Positions 35,133-44,096 are shown, counted from the stretch's first letter. The stretch: DNA of 64,000 nucleotides from JAAXHB01 sp965214945 (GCA_965214945.1 OZ244029.1:1798001-1862000), one strand, 5' to 3'. A program made the numbers and translations. Notes: generated by a model from the letters alone, not told the origin.

Positions 35133-35987
35133 GTGTTGAGCGCCGCTCAGATCACCGACTTCCAGCGCGACGGCTTCCTGGTGCTGGCCGACTTCGTGCC
35201 GCGCGAGCGCTGCGACGCGCTCAAGTCCCACGTTGATGAGATGCTCAGCCGCATCGATCCGGGCCGCGACGGCGACACCTGCGTGTTTTCCACCACCGAC
35301 CCCAGCCACGGCGCTGAGGACTGGTTCCTCGGGTCGGGCGACACGGTTCGCTGGTTCTTCGAGGACGGCGCGGTCCGCTCGGACGGCACGCTGGCTGCAC
35401 CGCTGCCGCTGGCAGTCAACAAGATCGGCCACGCCATGCACGATCTCGACCCGGTATTCGACGCGTTCTCGCGCGCGCCGGAGCTAGCCGATGTCGCCGA
35501 CGACGTCGGCTTCGCCGATCCGCTGCTGGTTCAGTCGATGTACATCTTCAAGCAGCCGGGCATCGGCGGCGAGGTGGTCTGCCATTGCGACCACACTTTC
35601 TTGTGGACCGAGCCCCAGAGCGTGATCGGGTTCTGGTTCGCGATTGAGGACGCCACTCTGAGCAACGGGTGCATGCACGCCATCCCCGGCGGCCATCGCC
35701 TGCCCGTCAAGAGCCGCTTCCGGCTCATGGACGCCACCGACCGCAGCCGGGGCACCACCACCGACGTGTTCGACGACACTCCCTACCCGGTCGACGATCT
35801 CGTGCCCCTGGAAGCCGAAGCGGGAACGCTGATCCTGTTGCACGGCACGCTGCCCCACTTCAGCGCAGCCAACACGTCCGAGCGCAGCCGGCACGCCTAC
35901 ACACTGCACGTGATCGAAGGCCGGGCCCGCTACCTCGCCGACAACTGGATCCAGCGGACCGCTTCTGACCCTCTGCGAGGCTTCTGA
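35133..35987 (+). CDS. Phytanoyl-CoA dioxygenase (PhyH)-family protein
   Basis: PhyH proteins are Fe(II)/2-oxoglutarate oxygenases. The 284-residue product has FQRDGFLVLADFVPRERCD at the start, the metal pair VCHCDHTFLW (HxD), NGCMHAIPGGHR, and a distal LLHGTLPHFSAANTSERSRH with the third His and the 2-oxoglutarate Arg. The substrate cannot be told. It begins at GTG 14 bp after the last permease gene, so it likely belongs to the importer operon and may act on the imported compound. Confidence 0.88.
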   Translation: MLSAAQITDFQRDGFLVLADFVPRERCDALKSHVDEMLSRIDPGRDGDTCVFSTTDPSHGAEDWFLGSGDTVRWFFEDGAVRSDGTLAAPLPLAVNKIGHAMHDLDPVFDAFSRAPELADVADDVGFADPLLVQSMYIFKQPGIGGEVVCHCDHTFLWTEPQSVIGFWFAIEDATLSNGCMHAIPGGHRLPVKSRFRLMDATDRSRGTTTDVFDDTPYPVDDLVPLEAEAGTLILLHGTLPHFSAANTSERSRHAYTLHVIEGRARYLADNWIQRTASDPLRGF

Positions 35988-36041
35988 CTATCTCACCTTC
36001 TGACTATCTCACACGGCCCGATCTTCCACGGCCCGATTTTC

Positions 36042-36055
36042 TCGAGCCGGCTCGA
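36042..36055. terminator. Small GC palindrome after the PhyH gene
   Basis: TCGAGCCGGCTCGA is a perfect 14-bp palindrome between the convergent PhyH-like and vapC genes, preceded by TTTTC on the plus strand. A GACTATCTCAC duplication lies just upstream at 35986-36012. The stem is short and lacks a loop, so the terminator call is weak. Confidence 0.25.
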
Positions 36056-36131
36056 CTGCTCCCTTGTGACACAGGCAGACCTCAACGCTTGCGGCCGCCT
36101 TCGCCCACTTGGGTAGACGCAAGACCGGGTG

Positions 36132-36512
36132 TCACGCGGCGAGCGTTGAGATCGGGTATGCGAGCACCTTTTTGTCGGCGGTGACGAGTGTGTGACCCTC
36201 AGTCATGGCTTGAGCGACGAGGAGCCGATCGAACGGATCGGCGTGCAGGTATGGCAATGTTCGCAAACCCATTGCATGAGCCGCCGTAAGGTCGAGCCAG
36301 GCCGCGTCGAGCCGCGCTACGAGCGTGTAGCAGCTGTGCTCCATGACCAGCTTGCCAAGCCGGCGCTTGATCTCAATCTCTGCGGCTGAGACCGACGACA
36401 CCAACAGTTCGTTGGCCGGATCCTCCAGCGCTGCGAACGCTTCGCTCGAGAGTCGTTCCGGCGAGTCGTTGGCCCAGAGCACAATACAGGTGTCGAGCAG
36501 GAGCGTCGCCAC
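36132..36512 (-). CDS. vapC: VapC-type PIN-domain ribonuclease toxin
   Basis: VapC toxins cleave RNA, often tRNA. The 126-residue product has a full PIN-domain acidic set: Asp7 in LLLDTCIVLW, Glu45 in SAAEIEIKRRLGKL, Asp92 and Asp95 in HADPFDRLLVAQA, and Asp113 in VTADKKVL. It belongs to the subgroup with HADPFDR (Sll0205/YlbR-like). The start is GTG at 36510-36512, overlapping the antitoxin stop by 1 nt (TAGTG). Confidence 0.9.
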   Translation of the reverse strand: MATLLLDTCIVLWANDSPERLSSEAFAALEDPANELLVSSVSAAEIEIKRRLGKLVMEHSCYTLVARLDAAWLDLTAAHAMGLRTLPYLHADPFDRLLVAQAMTEGHTLVTADKKVLAYPISTLAA

Positions 36513-36748
36513 TAGAGCGGGTCGTTGAGAGCATCGAGGACCTCCCGCGGAGTGTCATCGAAGTCGTCAGCGATAGTGATCGTGCCGCGAAGCTGCCCAA
36601 GCCGCCGGCGCGCGGGCGGTCGTGCTGCTCCCTTGAGGCCCTCGGCGAGGAGTTCGTTGAAGACCGCACCAAGCGTTCGACGTGTTTCGAAGGCGATGCG
36701 GCGGGCTTGTTCATGAATCTTGTCATCTATTGACACGGTAGTGCGCAT
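36512..36748 (-). CDS. vapB: VapB-like antitoxin
   Basis: The 78-residue antitoxin has a ribbon-helix-helix N-terminus (MRTTVSIDDKIHEQARRIA) and an acidic C-terminal tail (TITIADDFDDTPREVLDAL) that would wrap the toxin. The tail resembles Phd/AbrB-type partners of HADPFDR toxins, so the gene may be a domain chimera. It lies immediately upstream of vapC in the usual order. GCGCATATGCGCATC (36744-36758), at its start, is a GCGCATATGCGC palindrome that may be its own operator. Confidence 0.85.
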   Translation of the reverse strand: MRTTVSIDDKIHEQARRIAFETRRTLGAVFNELLAEGLKGAARPPARRRLGQLRGTITIADDFDDTPREVLDALNDPL

Positions 36749-36756
36749 ATGCGCAT
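36745..36756. promoter_or_regulatory. Palindrome at the vapB start, possible autoregulatory operator
   Basis: GCGCATATGCGC is a perfect 12-bp palindrome covering the vapB start codon. Type II antitoxins of the ribbon-helix-helix class commonly bind such sites and repress their own operon. The gap from here to lgt has only a CCGATTCCTGCTA/CTGATTCCTGCTA duplication (about 36769-36800). Confidence 0.45.
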
Positions 36757-36833
36757 CATAGCATCAAAACCGATTCCTGCTACAACTGATTCCTGCTAAA
36801 ACCTCCGCCAGGACCCACCGAGCCAGCGGCGCC

Positions 36834-37637
36834 TCAAACCGCACCCCGACTGAGCCGGACACGGGTCCAGACCAGCCAAGTGAGCGATCCAGCGATCAGG
36901 GCGAGGCTCATCCAGATGTTGACCCGCACGCCAGCGATCAGGCTGGCTTCGTCAATGCGGACCGCTTCGATCCACAGGCGCCCGAGCCCGTAGCCGAATA
37001 CGTAGGCAGCGAGCAGCGCACCGGGCCGCAGCACCCGGCGGCGGTCGAGCGCGAGCAGTGCCGCGCACAGCGCCAGATTCCACAGCGACTCATACAAGAA
37101 CGTCGGATGGAAGGTCTCTGCCTGAAGGTGTTCAACAGGCCGGTGCGCCCGATCGATCTCGAGGCCCCAGGACAAGTCGGTCGGCGAGCCGAAGAGTTCC
37201 TGGTTGAACCAATTACCGAGGCGCCCGATGGCCTGTGCCAGCGGCAGCGACGGCACCACGGCGTCTATCACGTCGGGGAGGTTGACCCGCTGTCGGCGCG
37301 CCACCCAGACGCCCGCAAGTATGCCTGCGGCCATTCCGCCGGGGATTCCGAGCCCGCCCTTCCAGACGGCGAACGCCTCGACCCAGCCGTCTTCGTAGTG
37401 GAAGCGCTTCCAGTCGGTGAGCACGTGGTAAGCCCGGGCGCCGATCAGTCCGGCCGGCACCGCCCAAAGGGCGATTTGACTGATCTGGTCGGGCAGGCCG
37501 CCACGGGACACCCAGCGCCGCCTGGCGAGCCACACCGCGGCAACCACGCCCAAGGCGATCATCAGTCCGTAGCCCCTCAGCTCCAGCGGCCCGACGCTGA
37601 TGCTGGAGCGGCTCGGGCTGGGGATCGAGGCGATCAC
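36834..37637 (-). CDS. lgt: Prolipoprotein diacylglyceryl transferase
   Basis: Lgt transfers diacylglyceryl to the lipobox Cys of prolipoproteins in the membrane. The 267-residue product has several membrane helices and the Lgt signature: GGLGIPGGMAAGILAGVW, AIGRLGNWFNQELFGSPTDL, and HPTFLYESLWNLAL. The starting GTG 37635-37637 gives IPSPSRSSISVGPLELRGYG, typical of the family. The window has at least two lipoprotein substrates (the parvulin and the BMP protein). Confidence 0.94.
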   Translation of the reverse strand: MIASIPSPSRSSISVGPLELRGYGLMIALGVVAAVWLARRRWVSRGGLPDQISQIALWAVPAGLIGARAYHVLTDWKRFHYEDGWVEAFAVWKGGLGIPGGMAAGILAGVWVARRQRVNLPDVIDAVVPSLPLAQAIGRLGNWFNQELFGSPTDLSWGLEIDRAHRPVEHLQAETFHPTFLYESLWNLALCAALLALDRRRVLRPGALLAAYVFGYGLGRLWIEAVRIDEASLIAGVRVNIWMSLALIAGSLTWLVWTRVRLSRGAV

Positions 37638-37676
37638 GGCGCTGGCGCAGGCACACCCGCAGAGTCGAGCACGGGC

Positions 37677-39530
37677 TCAGGCTGAGAGGATGCGCGCCGC
37701 GGCCGCGGCGAGGTCGTCAGCCGGCTCGGTGACGGCTGGGAGCATCCCCGGAACTGCGGCGAGCCGGGTGGACGCGAAGAACCTTGCCAGCACGGTCCGG
37801 TCGGCCGCGTGCGCCGCGCTGACGCCACGGGCGGAGTCGCAGGCCGCGAGCGCGCCATCGGCCAGCGCCGCCCCGCCTGTGGTGACCGACAGCATCCTCA
37901 GATACGCAGCCGAGCCCGCCAAGGCCTGCGCCGGGGACGCCGATAGCAACCAGCGGCCGGCTTCGTCCGTCGCGTCGACCGCCGCCGCGAGATGACGCTT
38001 GACCGGCGTCATGCCCGAGCCGCCGGCACCGTCAGAGCCGGGGGTGGGCGCGCCGCCGGCGTCCGTAGCCCCCGACGAGCCGCTGTCGGCGCGGTCGAGC
38101 GCGGCGACGGTGGCGCGTATGCCTTGGAGATGCTCTTTGACGACCGCGCCTGAGCGCATGGCCAGCTTGCGGCTAACCAGGTCAGCGGCCTGTATGCCGT
38201 TGGTGCCCTCATATATCGGGGCGATCCGAGCGTCGCGGTAGTGCTGGGCTGCACCGGTTTCCTCCACGTAGCCCACGCCGCCGTGAATCTGCAGGCCGAG
38301 GCTAGTGAGTTCGCAACCCATGTCGCTGGCCCACGCCTTGGTGAGCGGCGTCAGCAGAGCAGCCCGCTCGGCGGCCGCGCGGCGTTCGCCGGACTCCGCG
38401 CTGTGGATCGACCGGTCGATGGCCTCGGCGTTGCGGTATGCCAGACCCCGCATAGCGCTGGTGGTGGCGCGCATGTCCAGCAACATCCGCGCCACGTCAG
38501 GATGCTCGACGATTGCCGAGTCCTGGCCGGCCGCCGCTGTCGGCGCCCGGCCCTGGCGGCGTTCGTTGGCGTAGGCCAGAGCCTGCTGGTAGGCCCTCTC
38601 CGCGATGGCCACGCCCTCGAGCCCTACGCTGAGCCTCGCGTAGTTCATCATCGTGAACATGCAGGCCATTCCGGCGTTCTCCTCGCCAAGAAGGTAGCCC
38701 ACCGCGCCACCTTCGTCGCCGTAAGACATCACGCACGTCGGGCTGGCGTGAATGCCGAGCTTGTGCTCGATCGACACGCAGCGCAGGTCGTTCCTCGCTC
38801 CGATGCCCCCGGCGGCACCGGGCAGATATTTGGGCACCAGGAAGCAGCTGATGCCGCGGGTGCCGGGCGGCGCACCGGGAGTGCGCGCTAGCACCAGATG
38901 GACAATGTTGTCAGCGAGATCGTGCTCGCCGTAAGTGATGAAAATCTTGGTGCCGTAGAGCCGGTAGGAGCCGTCGGCCTGAGGCACGGCCCGTGCGGCG
39001 ACGGCGCCCAAGTCGGAGCCTGCCTGAGGCTCGGTGAGGTTCATCGTCCCCGCCCACTCGCCTGTGATCAGCTCAGATAGGTACGCGCCCTTCTGCTCGT
39101 CGGAGCCGTGGTCGCTAAGCAGCTTCACCGCCCCCTGCGTGAGCAGCGGGCACAGCGACCATGCCATGCAGGCCGCAGTGAACATCTCCTCGATTGCGAG
39201 CCCGACCATGTGCGGGAACCCGCCACCTCCGTGGGCCGGGTCGTGCGAGACCGTCCCCCAGCCGGCCTCGACATACGCGGCATAGGCCTCCCGGAACCCC
39301 TCGGGGGTGACCACGTCGCCATCGGGAGTGCGGCGAGCGCCTTGGGTATCGCCGGTGCGGTTGAGCGGCGCGATCACCTCTTCTGCAAAGCGCGCTGCCT
39401 CTTGGAGCGCTCCGTCTACCACATCCGGCTCAACGTGCTCGAAGGCCTCCAGAGCGGTGACACCATCGAGGTCGGCCACGCACCGCAGATTGAAGATGAT
39501 CTCGCCGAGGTTGACGCGAAAGGTGCTCAC
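37677..39530 (-). CDS. Acyl-CoA dehydrogenase (FadE5/AidB-like long form)
   Basis: The 617-residue FAD enzyme oxidises acyl-CoA at the alpha-beta bond. It has an N-terminal FRVNLGEIIFNLRCVADL extension seen in FadE5-type enzymes, then MNLTEPQAGSDLGAVAARA, TKIFITYGEHDLADNIVHL, GVGYVEETGAAQHYRDARIA and IYEGTNGIQAADLVSRKLAM with the catalytic Glu. A C-terminal helical domain contains a Gly/Ser-rich insertion (SGSSGATDAGGAPTPGS). The start is GTG 39528-39530, overlapping the YihY stop as GTGA. Confidence 0.93.
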   Translation of the reverse strand: MSTFRVNLGEIIFNLRCVADLDGVTALEAFEHVEPDVVDGALQEAARFAEEVIAPLNRTGDTQGARRTPDGDVVTPEGFREAYAAYVEAGWGTVSHDPAHGGGGFPHMVGLAIEEMFTAACMAWSLCPLLTQGAVKLLSDHGSDEQKGAYLSELITGEWAGTMNLTEPQAGSDLGAVAARAVPQADGSYRLYGTKIFITYGEHDLADNIVHLVLARTPGAPPGTRGISCFLVPKYLPGAAGGIGARNDLRCVSIEHKLGIHASPTCVMSYGDEGGAVGYLLGEENAGMACMFTMMNYARLSVGLEGVAIAERAYQQALAYANERRQGRAPTAAAGQDSAIVEHPDVARMLLDMRATTSAMRGLAYRNAEAIDRSIHSAESGERRAAAERAALLTPLTKAWASDMGCELTSLGLQIHGGVGYVEETGAAQHYRDARIAPIYEGTNGIQAADLVSRKLAMRSGAVVKEHLQGIRATVAALDRADSGSSGATDAGGAPTPGSDGAGGSGMTPVKRHLAAAVDATDEAGRWLLSASPAQALAGSAAYLRMLSVTTGGAALADGALAACDSARGVSAAHAADRTVLARFFASTRLAAVPGMLPAVTEPADDLAAAAARILSA

Positions 39531-40477
39531 GGCCGCGATGGTAGCGAAGCCACCGCGCGCCCGTCTCTGCCCGACGCCGACATCGCGCCGCGGCGGACTA
39601 GCACGCTGTTGAGCAAAGCGCCAACCAGCAGCCCCATCGCCAGCAGATACAACCACAGCAGCAGGCTCAAAGCGCCTCCGAGCAGGCCGAACACGATGTT
39701 GACACCGCTAGAGGCTACGTCCAGATACATCCGGAACCCTGCCGAGACGACCAGCCACCAGGCGGTCCCCAACAGCGCGCCGGGAAGCTCGCTCCGCCAT
39801 GACGCGCGTCGGCGCGGCACGAAGCGGTAGACCGAAACGGTCCAAGCAATGACCACAACGAACACCGCCGGCCAGCGGAGCCACACCCACGCCGCCGCGA
39901 CCGCTGAGCCGGCCCCGATGAGCTCGGCCAGCTCATCGCCGGTGCCCAGCAGCGGGCCGACCACGACCATGGCGGCCATCAGCGAGGCCACGACCATCGT
40001 GATCGCGGTGAGCAGATATCCGACGACCCGCGTGGAGAGCCAGTTCCGGCGATCTTCGACGTTGTAAGCCACGTCCAGGGCGCGCACGACCGCTACGAAA
40101 CCCCGTGACGACGCGTACGCGGCCAGCATCAGACCCACCGTGATGAGCCCTGCACTCGACTGGTCGAAGAGATCAGCCGCGGTCTGTTCGAGCGTGTTCT
40201 CGGTTCCGAACACATCGGTGATCCTCTCCCGCAACCAGGCCTCGATCGAATCGGCCGTCTGCTGCCCAATCACTGCGTCGAGCGAGCCGAGCGCTGCAGC
40301 GAACACGAGCAGTGCCGGAAACAACCCAAGTATCGCGAAGAAAGCGATCTCTGCTGACAGTCCGCCAATGCGGTTTCTCGACCAGTCGCGGCGGAACTCT
40401 CCTACCAGCCAGCGCAACTGTCGCCAGAGTTCGCGAGGCTGCGGACGCCATGCGAGCATGCTTGATGGGCGGGGCAT
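39527..40477 (-). CDS. YihY/UPF0761 family inner-membrane protein
   Basis: The 316-residue protein has the YihY/BrkB layout: a cytosolic N-terminus (EFRRDWSRNRIGGLSAEIAF), six membrane helices, and the conserved YKFVP-like VSVYRFVPRRRASWRSELPG loop between helices 4 and 5, then GLLGGALSLLLWLYLLAMGL. Function is unsettled; it is not ribonuclease BN as once thought. It overlaps the acyl-CoA dehydrogenase by 4 nt and is likely in its operon. Confidence 0.9.
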   Translation of the reverse strand: MPRPSSMLAWRPQPRELWRQLRWLVGEFRRDWSRNRIGGLSAEIAFFAILGLFPALLVFAAALGSLDAVIGQQTADSIEAWLRERITDVFGTENTLEQTAADLFDQSSAGLITVGLMLAAYASSRGFVAVVRALDVAYNVEDRRNWLSTRVVGYLLTAITMVVASLMAAMVVVGPLLGTGDELAELIGAGSAVAAAWVWLRWPAVFVVVIAWTVSVYRFVPRRRASWRSELPGALLGTAWWLVVSAGFRMYLDVASSGVNIVFGLLGGALSLLLWLYLLAMGLLVGALLNSVLVRRGAMSASGRDGRAVASLPSRP

Positions 40478-40507
40478 GTCGGGCCGATACTACGATCGGC
40501 GACTGTT

Positions 40508-40819
40508 CACCGGATTCAGTCTACTATGGCCGAGTGGCCGAACAACGAGATGATCCACTTCCCGGTGGAGTGGTACGTCATCAACGAACAACGCGGTTGG
40601 GTGGTGTGCCAGGTGTGGAATCGGTTCGCCGATCCGCGGAGACGGCTCGTTACATCAGGAGTACAACTTCACGCTTCTCAAGTGCGCGGGCAACGGCAAG
40701 TGGAAGTACGAAGAGAAAGTCTACAAGAAGAGGACGTCTACAACCCGGCACGCTTCGGTGAGATGGTGGTCCGATATCTCAAGCACAAGAAGTCATTGAC
40801 CAGGACAAGAAGTCATTGA
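40508..40819 (+). pseudogene. NTF2/SnoaL-like protein fragment with frameshifts
   Basis: The first part reads MAEWPNNEMIHFPVEWYVIN and WNRFADP, typical of the C-terminal half of an NTF2-like protein. After FADP an extra C shifts the frame; the correct continuation (GDGSLHQEYNFTLLKCAGNG) then lies in the next frame. A 17-bp imperfect duplication (GAAGAGAAAGTCTACAA / GAAGAGGACGTCTACAA, 40711-40743) returns to the first frame at DVYNPARFGEMVVRYLKHK. The N-terminal half is missing, its place taken by the YihY start. The tail holds a GACTGACTGCC repeat. Confidence 0.75.
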
Positions 40820-40931
40820 CCGCCACTGCGCAGGACTGACTGCCACTCACACGACTGACTGCCGGCACCCTGACTGCCGGCATCCCGGTAGTGAGCGGCG
40901 ACCCGAGGGGCCAGCTGCAGCCCCCAAGGAG

Positions 40932-43799
40932 TCAGCTGCAGCCGCTGCTGGTGCCGCAGCCGGAACACACGTAACAGCTGCCGGAGCGCTGCATAGTCAC
41001 GCCGCAAGTCATGCAGAACGGAGCGCCGCTCGAAGCAGGCCTGTCACCAAGCGGCTCAGAACCGGCCGTCGCAAGCTGAGCGGCGAACTGCGCAGGCGAC
41101 GGCACCGACGGCGGGTCGGGAGGGATCTCGTGGCCCTGCTCGGTCACGATGGTCTGCTCCTCCAGGCCGGGCAGCGTGGGCTGGATCCGCTCTGCGGTGG
41201 TGTAGATGCCGAGCGATGCCCGCTCCTGCGGTGGCAGGTACATCACCGCCAGCTTGCGGAACAGGTAATCGATCAGGCTGCTGGCGATGCGTATTTCGGA
41301 GTCGTCGGTGATTCCCGCCGGCTCGAAGCGCATGCCAACAAAGGTCTCAGCGAAGGCGCTGAGCGGCACGCCGTATTGCAGACCGTAGCTGAGCGATATG
41401 GCGAACGCGTCCATGATGCCCGCCAGGGTTGACCCCTGCTTCGACACCCGCACGAAGATCTCGCCGGGACGGCCGTCGTCGTACTCCCCGACGGTGACGA
41501 ATCCCTTGCAGTCGGCCACGCGGAACTCGAACGTGCGCGAGCTGCGGGTGCGCGGCAGACGCCTGCGCACCGGCTCGCCGATGGTCGCCGCCGCCTGTCC
41601 GACATCAGGGTCGGCATCAGGTGCCGGCCCGCCGCTGCCACGGGCGGCCGCGGAACCATGCCCGCCACGATCACGGGCGCCTGAGGCGGCGTTCAGCGGC
41701 TGGTCCACCTTGCAGTTGTCGCGGTACACGGCGACGGCTTTGAGCCCGAGCCGCCAGCTCATCCTGAACACGCGTTCGACGTCTTCAACCGTTGCGTCCT
41801 CGGGCATGTTCACGGTCTTGGAGATGGCCCCGGAAAGAAGCGGCTGAACCGCTGCCATCATCTTCACGTGCCCCTGCCAGGCGATGGCACCGTCGCCCAG
41901 CGAGCACGCGAAGACACGGCGATGCTCCTCCGACAGCGGCGCCGTCGCGACGCTGCGGTGCTTAGAGATGTGGTCCAACACGCGCTGCGCGTCGGCGTCG
42001 TCGTATCCGAGCCTTCGCAGAGCGCGCGGGATCGTGCGGTTGACGATTTCCATGGTGCCGCCGCCCACCAGCCTCTTTTGCTTCACCAGCGCTAGGTCGG
42101 GCTCGATGCCGGTGGTGTCGCAGTCCATCAGCAGGCCGATCGTGCCGGTCGGGGCGAGCACAGTGGCCTGGCTGTTGCGCACGCCGTGCACCGCGGCCTG
42201 GTCGCAGGCGGCATCCCAGGCGATCTGAGCCACCTCCAGAAGCCGCGTGGGCGCGATCTCTTCATCGATCTCAGAAGTTGCGGCGCGGTGCATCTCGAGC
42301 ACACGCAGCATGTGCTCCCGGTTTTCGCCGTAGCCGGCAAAGGGGCCCATTCGAGCGGCCAGCCGAGCGGACGTGAGATACGCCTCGCCTGTCATGAGAG
42401 CGGTGACAGCGGCGGCCATGGCGCGGCCCTCATCTGAGTCGTACGCCAGGCCCAGCGCCATCAACAAGCCTCCGAGATTGGCGTAGCCCAGCCCTAGCTG
42501 GCGGAAAGCCTTGGTAGTCCGGGTGATGGCCGGCGTGGGATAGTCGGCGTTGCCGACGAGGATCTCCTGAGCGGTGAACAACACGCGCACCGCGTGGCGG
42601 AACCCGTCAACGTCGAACTCGTCGTCATCGCCCAAGAAGGCCAGCAGATTGAGCGATGCCAGATTGCAGGCGCTGTCATCGAGATGCACGTACTCAGAAC
42701 ACGGGTTGCTAGCCGTGATCGGCCCTGTGGTGGCAGCGGTGTGCCAGAGGTTGATGGTCGAGTGGAACTGGACTCCGGGATCGGCGCACTCCCAAGCCGC
42801 CTGGGCCATCTGGCGCAACAGGCTGCGCGCCGGCACGCGCTCTACGACGGCGCCGTCGAGACGGGCCCGCAGCTCCCAGTCGCCCCCGTCGACCGCGGCC
42901 CGCATGAACTCATCTGTGACGCGCACGGAATTGTTGGCGTTCTGGTACTGGATCGAGCTGATGTCAGCGCCGTCCACGCCCATATCGAAGCCCGCCGCTG
43001 CCAAGGCCCGAGACTTCCGCTCTTCACGGGCTTTACACCAGATGAAGTCGCCCACGTCGGGATGGTCGGCGTCCAACACCACCATCTTGGCAGCCCGCCT
43101 GGTCTTGCCCCCTGACTTGATGGTGCCAGCGGAGGCGTCGGCGCCGCGCATGAAGCTGACCGGCCCCGACGCGGTGCCGCCCCCGCGCAGAGGCTCGCTG
43201 CTGGCACGGATACGCGACAGGTTGACGCCGGCGCCGGAGCCGCCCTTGAAAATGCGGCCCTCCTCGGCGTACCACTCCAGGATCGACTCCATCGTGTCGT
43301 CGACCGACAGGATGAAACACGCCGACGCCTGCTGGGGCACTCCATCCACGCCGATGTTGAACCACACCGGCGAGTTGAAGGCAGCCTTTTGCGCGTACAG
43401 CAGGTGCGCCAGCTCCGCGGAGAATGCCTCCGCTTCAGACCGGTCGGCGAAGTAGCCGTCGCGTTCGCCCCACGCGGTGATCGCCCCCACGATGCGACCG
43501 GCCACCTGGCGCAGCGACGACTCCCTCGACGGCGTGCCGAGCGCGCCCCGGAAGTACTTCTGGGCCAGGATGTTGGTGGCGTTTTGCGACCAGGACGCTG
43601 GTACTTCCACCCTAAGCTGCTCAAAGGCCACCGAGCCGTCGCGGTGATCCACCAGGCGGGCGTCGCGCCGCTCCCATATGACGTGGTCCGCGGCGTCTCC
43701 GACAGTAAAGCGCCGGCCGATGCCCAGGCCCGGAGGCAGCCCGGGCCGACGCGGCAGGGCGCCCAGCGACGGATCCTTCGGCTGAGAGATCACAGTCAT
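40932..43799 (-). CDS. nrdJ: Adenosylcobalamin-dependent ribonucleotide reductase (class II)
   Basis: NrdJ makes dNTPs from rNTPs/NDPs using a B12-derived radical, with no oxygen need. The 955-residue product has WFNIGVDGVPQQASACFILS, KGGSGAGVNLSRIRAS, NPCSEYVHLDDSACNLASLN, LAPTGTIGLLMDCDTTGIEP and MSWRLGLKAVAVYRDN. The C-terminus is a Cys-rich zinc-ribbon-like redox tail (CMTCGVTMQRSGSCYVCSGC). I chose ATG 43797-43799 because AGGGTGA lies 7 nt upstream; ORF continuation to 43838 is possible. DnaA-box-like sites lie 125-185 bp upstream. Confidence 0.96.
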   Translation of the reverse strand: MTVISQPKDPSLGALPRRPGLPPGLGIGRRFTVGDAADHVIWERRDARLVDHRDGSVAFEQLRVEVPASWSQNATNILAQKYFRGALGTPSRESSLRQVAGRIVGAITAWGERDGYFADRSEAEAFSAELAHLLYAQKAAFNSPVWFNIGVDGVPQQASACFILSVDDTMESILEWYAEEGRIFKGGSGAGVNLSRIRASSEPLRGGGTASGPVSFMRGADASAGTIKSGGKTRRAAKMVVLDADHPDVGDFIWCKAREERKSRALAAAGFDMGVDGADISSIQYQNANNSVRVTDEFMRAAVDGGDWELRARLDGAVVERVPARSLLRQMAQAAWECADPGVQFHSTINLWHTAATTGPITASNPCSEYVHLDDSACNLASLNLLAFLGDDDEFDVDGFRHAVRVLFTAQEILVGNADYPTPAITRTTKAFRQLGLGYANLGGLLMALGLAYDSDEGRAMAAAVTALMTGEAYLTSARLAARMGPFAGYGENREHMLRVLEMHRAATSEIDEEIAPTRLLEVAQIAWDAACDQAAVHGVRNSQATVLAPTGTIGLLMDCDTTGIEPDLALVKQKRLVGGGTMEIVNRTIPRALRRLGYDDADAQRVLDHISKHRSVATAPLSEEHRRVFACSLGDGAIAWQGHVKMMAAVQPLLSGAISKTVNMPEDATVEDVERVFRMSWRLGLKAVAVYRDNCKVDQPLNAASGARDRGGHGSAAARGSGGPAPDADPDVGQAAATIGEPVRRRLPRTRSSRTFEFRVADCKGFVTVGEYDDGRPGEIFVRVSKQGSTLAGIMDAFAISLSYGLQYGVPLSAFAETFVGMRFEPAGITDDSEIRIASSLIDYLFRKLAVMYLPPQERASLGIYTTAERIQPTLPGLEEQTIVTEQGHEIPPDPPSVPSPAQFAAQLATAGSEPLGDRPASSGAPFCMTCGVTMQRSGSCYVCSGCGTSSGCS

Positions 43800-43924
43800 G
43801 TAAATCACCCTAGTGAGATTTGCGTCATTGCGCGCCATCGTCCCTGACGGCGGCGTGCGAGCACCGGGCCCGCGGCGCGCCCGACAGAGCCCCAGGCGGT
43901 ATTCGAACTCTAGAACAGCCCGTT

Positions 43925-43982
43925 TGTGGATCATTGGTCAATACCCCGAGAAACCTGTGGATAAGCAGCAGATTCATCCACA
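43925..43982. promoter_or_regulatory. Three DnaA-box-like 9-mers upstream of nrdJ
   Basis: TGTGGATAA at 43956-43964 is a perfect reverse-strand match to the TTATCCACA DnaA box. TGTGGATCA (43925-43933) and TCATCCACA (43974-43982) differ by one base. The cluster spans 58 bp in the 450-bp gap between nrdJ and the STAS gene. DnaA controls ribonucleotide reductase in several bacteria. No oriC features (dnaA, dnaN, AT-rich element) are nearby. Confidence 0.55.
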
Positions 43983-43996
43983 GATCTGCCCTAGGA

Positions 43997-44096
43997 CGGT
44001 GAACAACCAGCACAGCATGGCGACCGGGGCCCGATCCCGGTGCCGTCGCCGGCATGAACTCCAGCGGTGAACAACCAGCACAGCATGGCGACCGGG
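43997..44096. repeat. 32-bp direct repeat upstream of nrdJ
   Basis: Copies at 43997-44028 and 44065-44096 are identical (GTGAACAACCAGCACAGCAT is the core). They lie 68 bp apart in the intergenic region that also holds the DnaA-like boxes. No gene is seen in the gap; the copies do not flank a coding insert. Confidence 0.88.

Noticed and set aside
43880..43945. A tRNA-like T-arm string (TTCGAATACC) on the minus strand near nrdJ
   Set aside because: No matching acceptor stem, T stem or anticodon arm can be drawn around it.
43925..44096. Chromosome replication origin
   Set aside because: Only three boxes, no dnaA/dnaN, and no AT-rich unwinding region.
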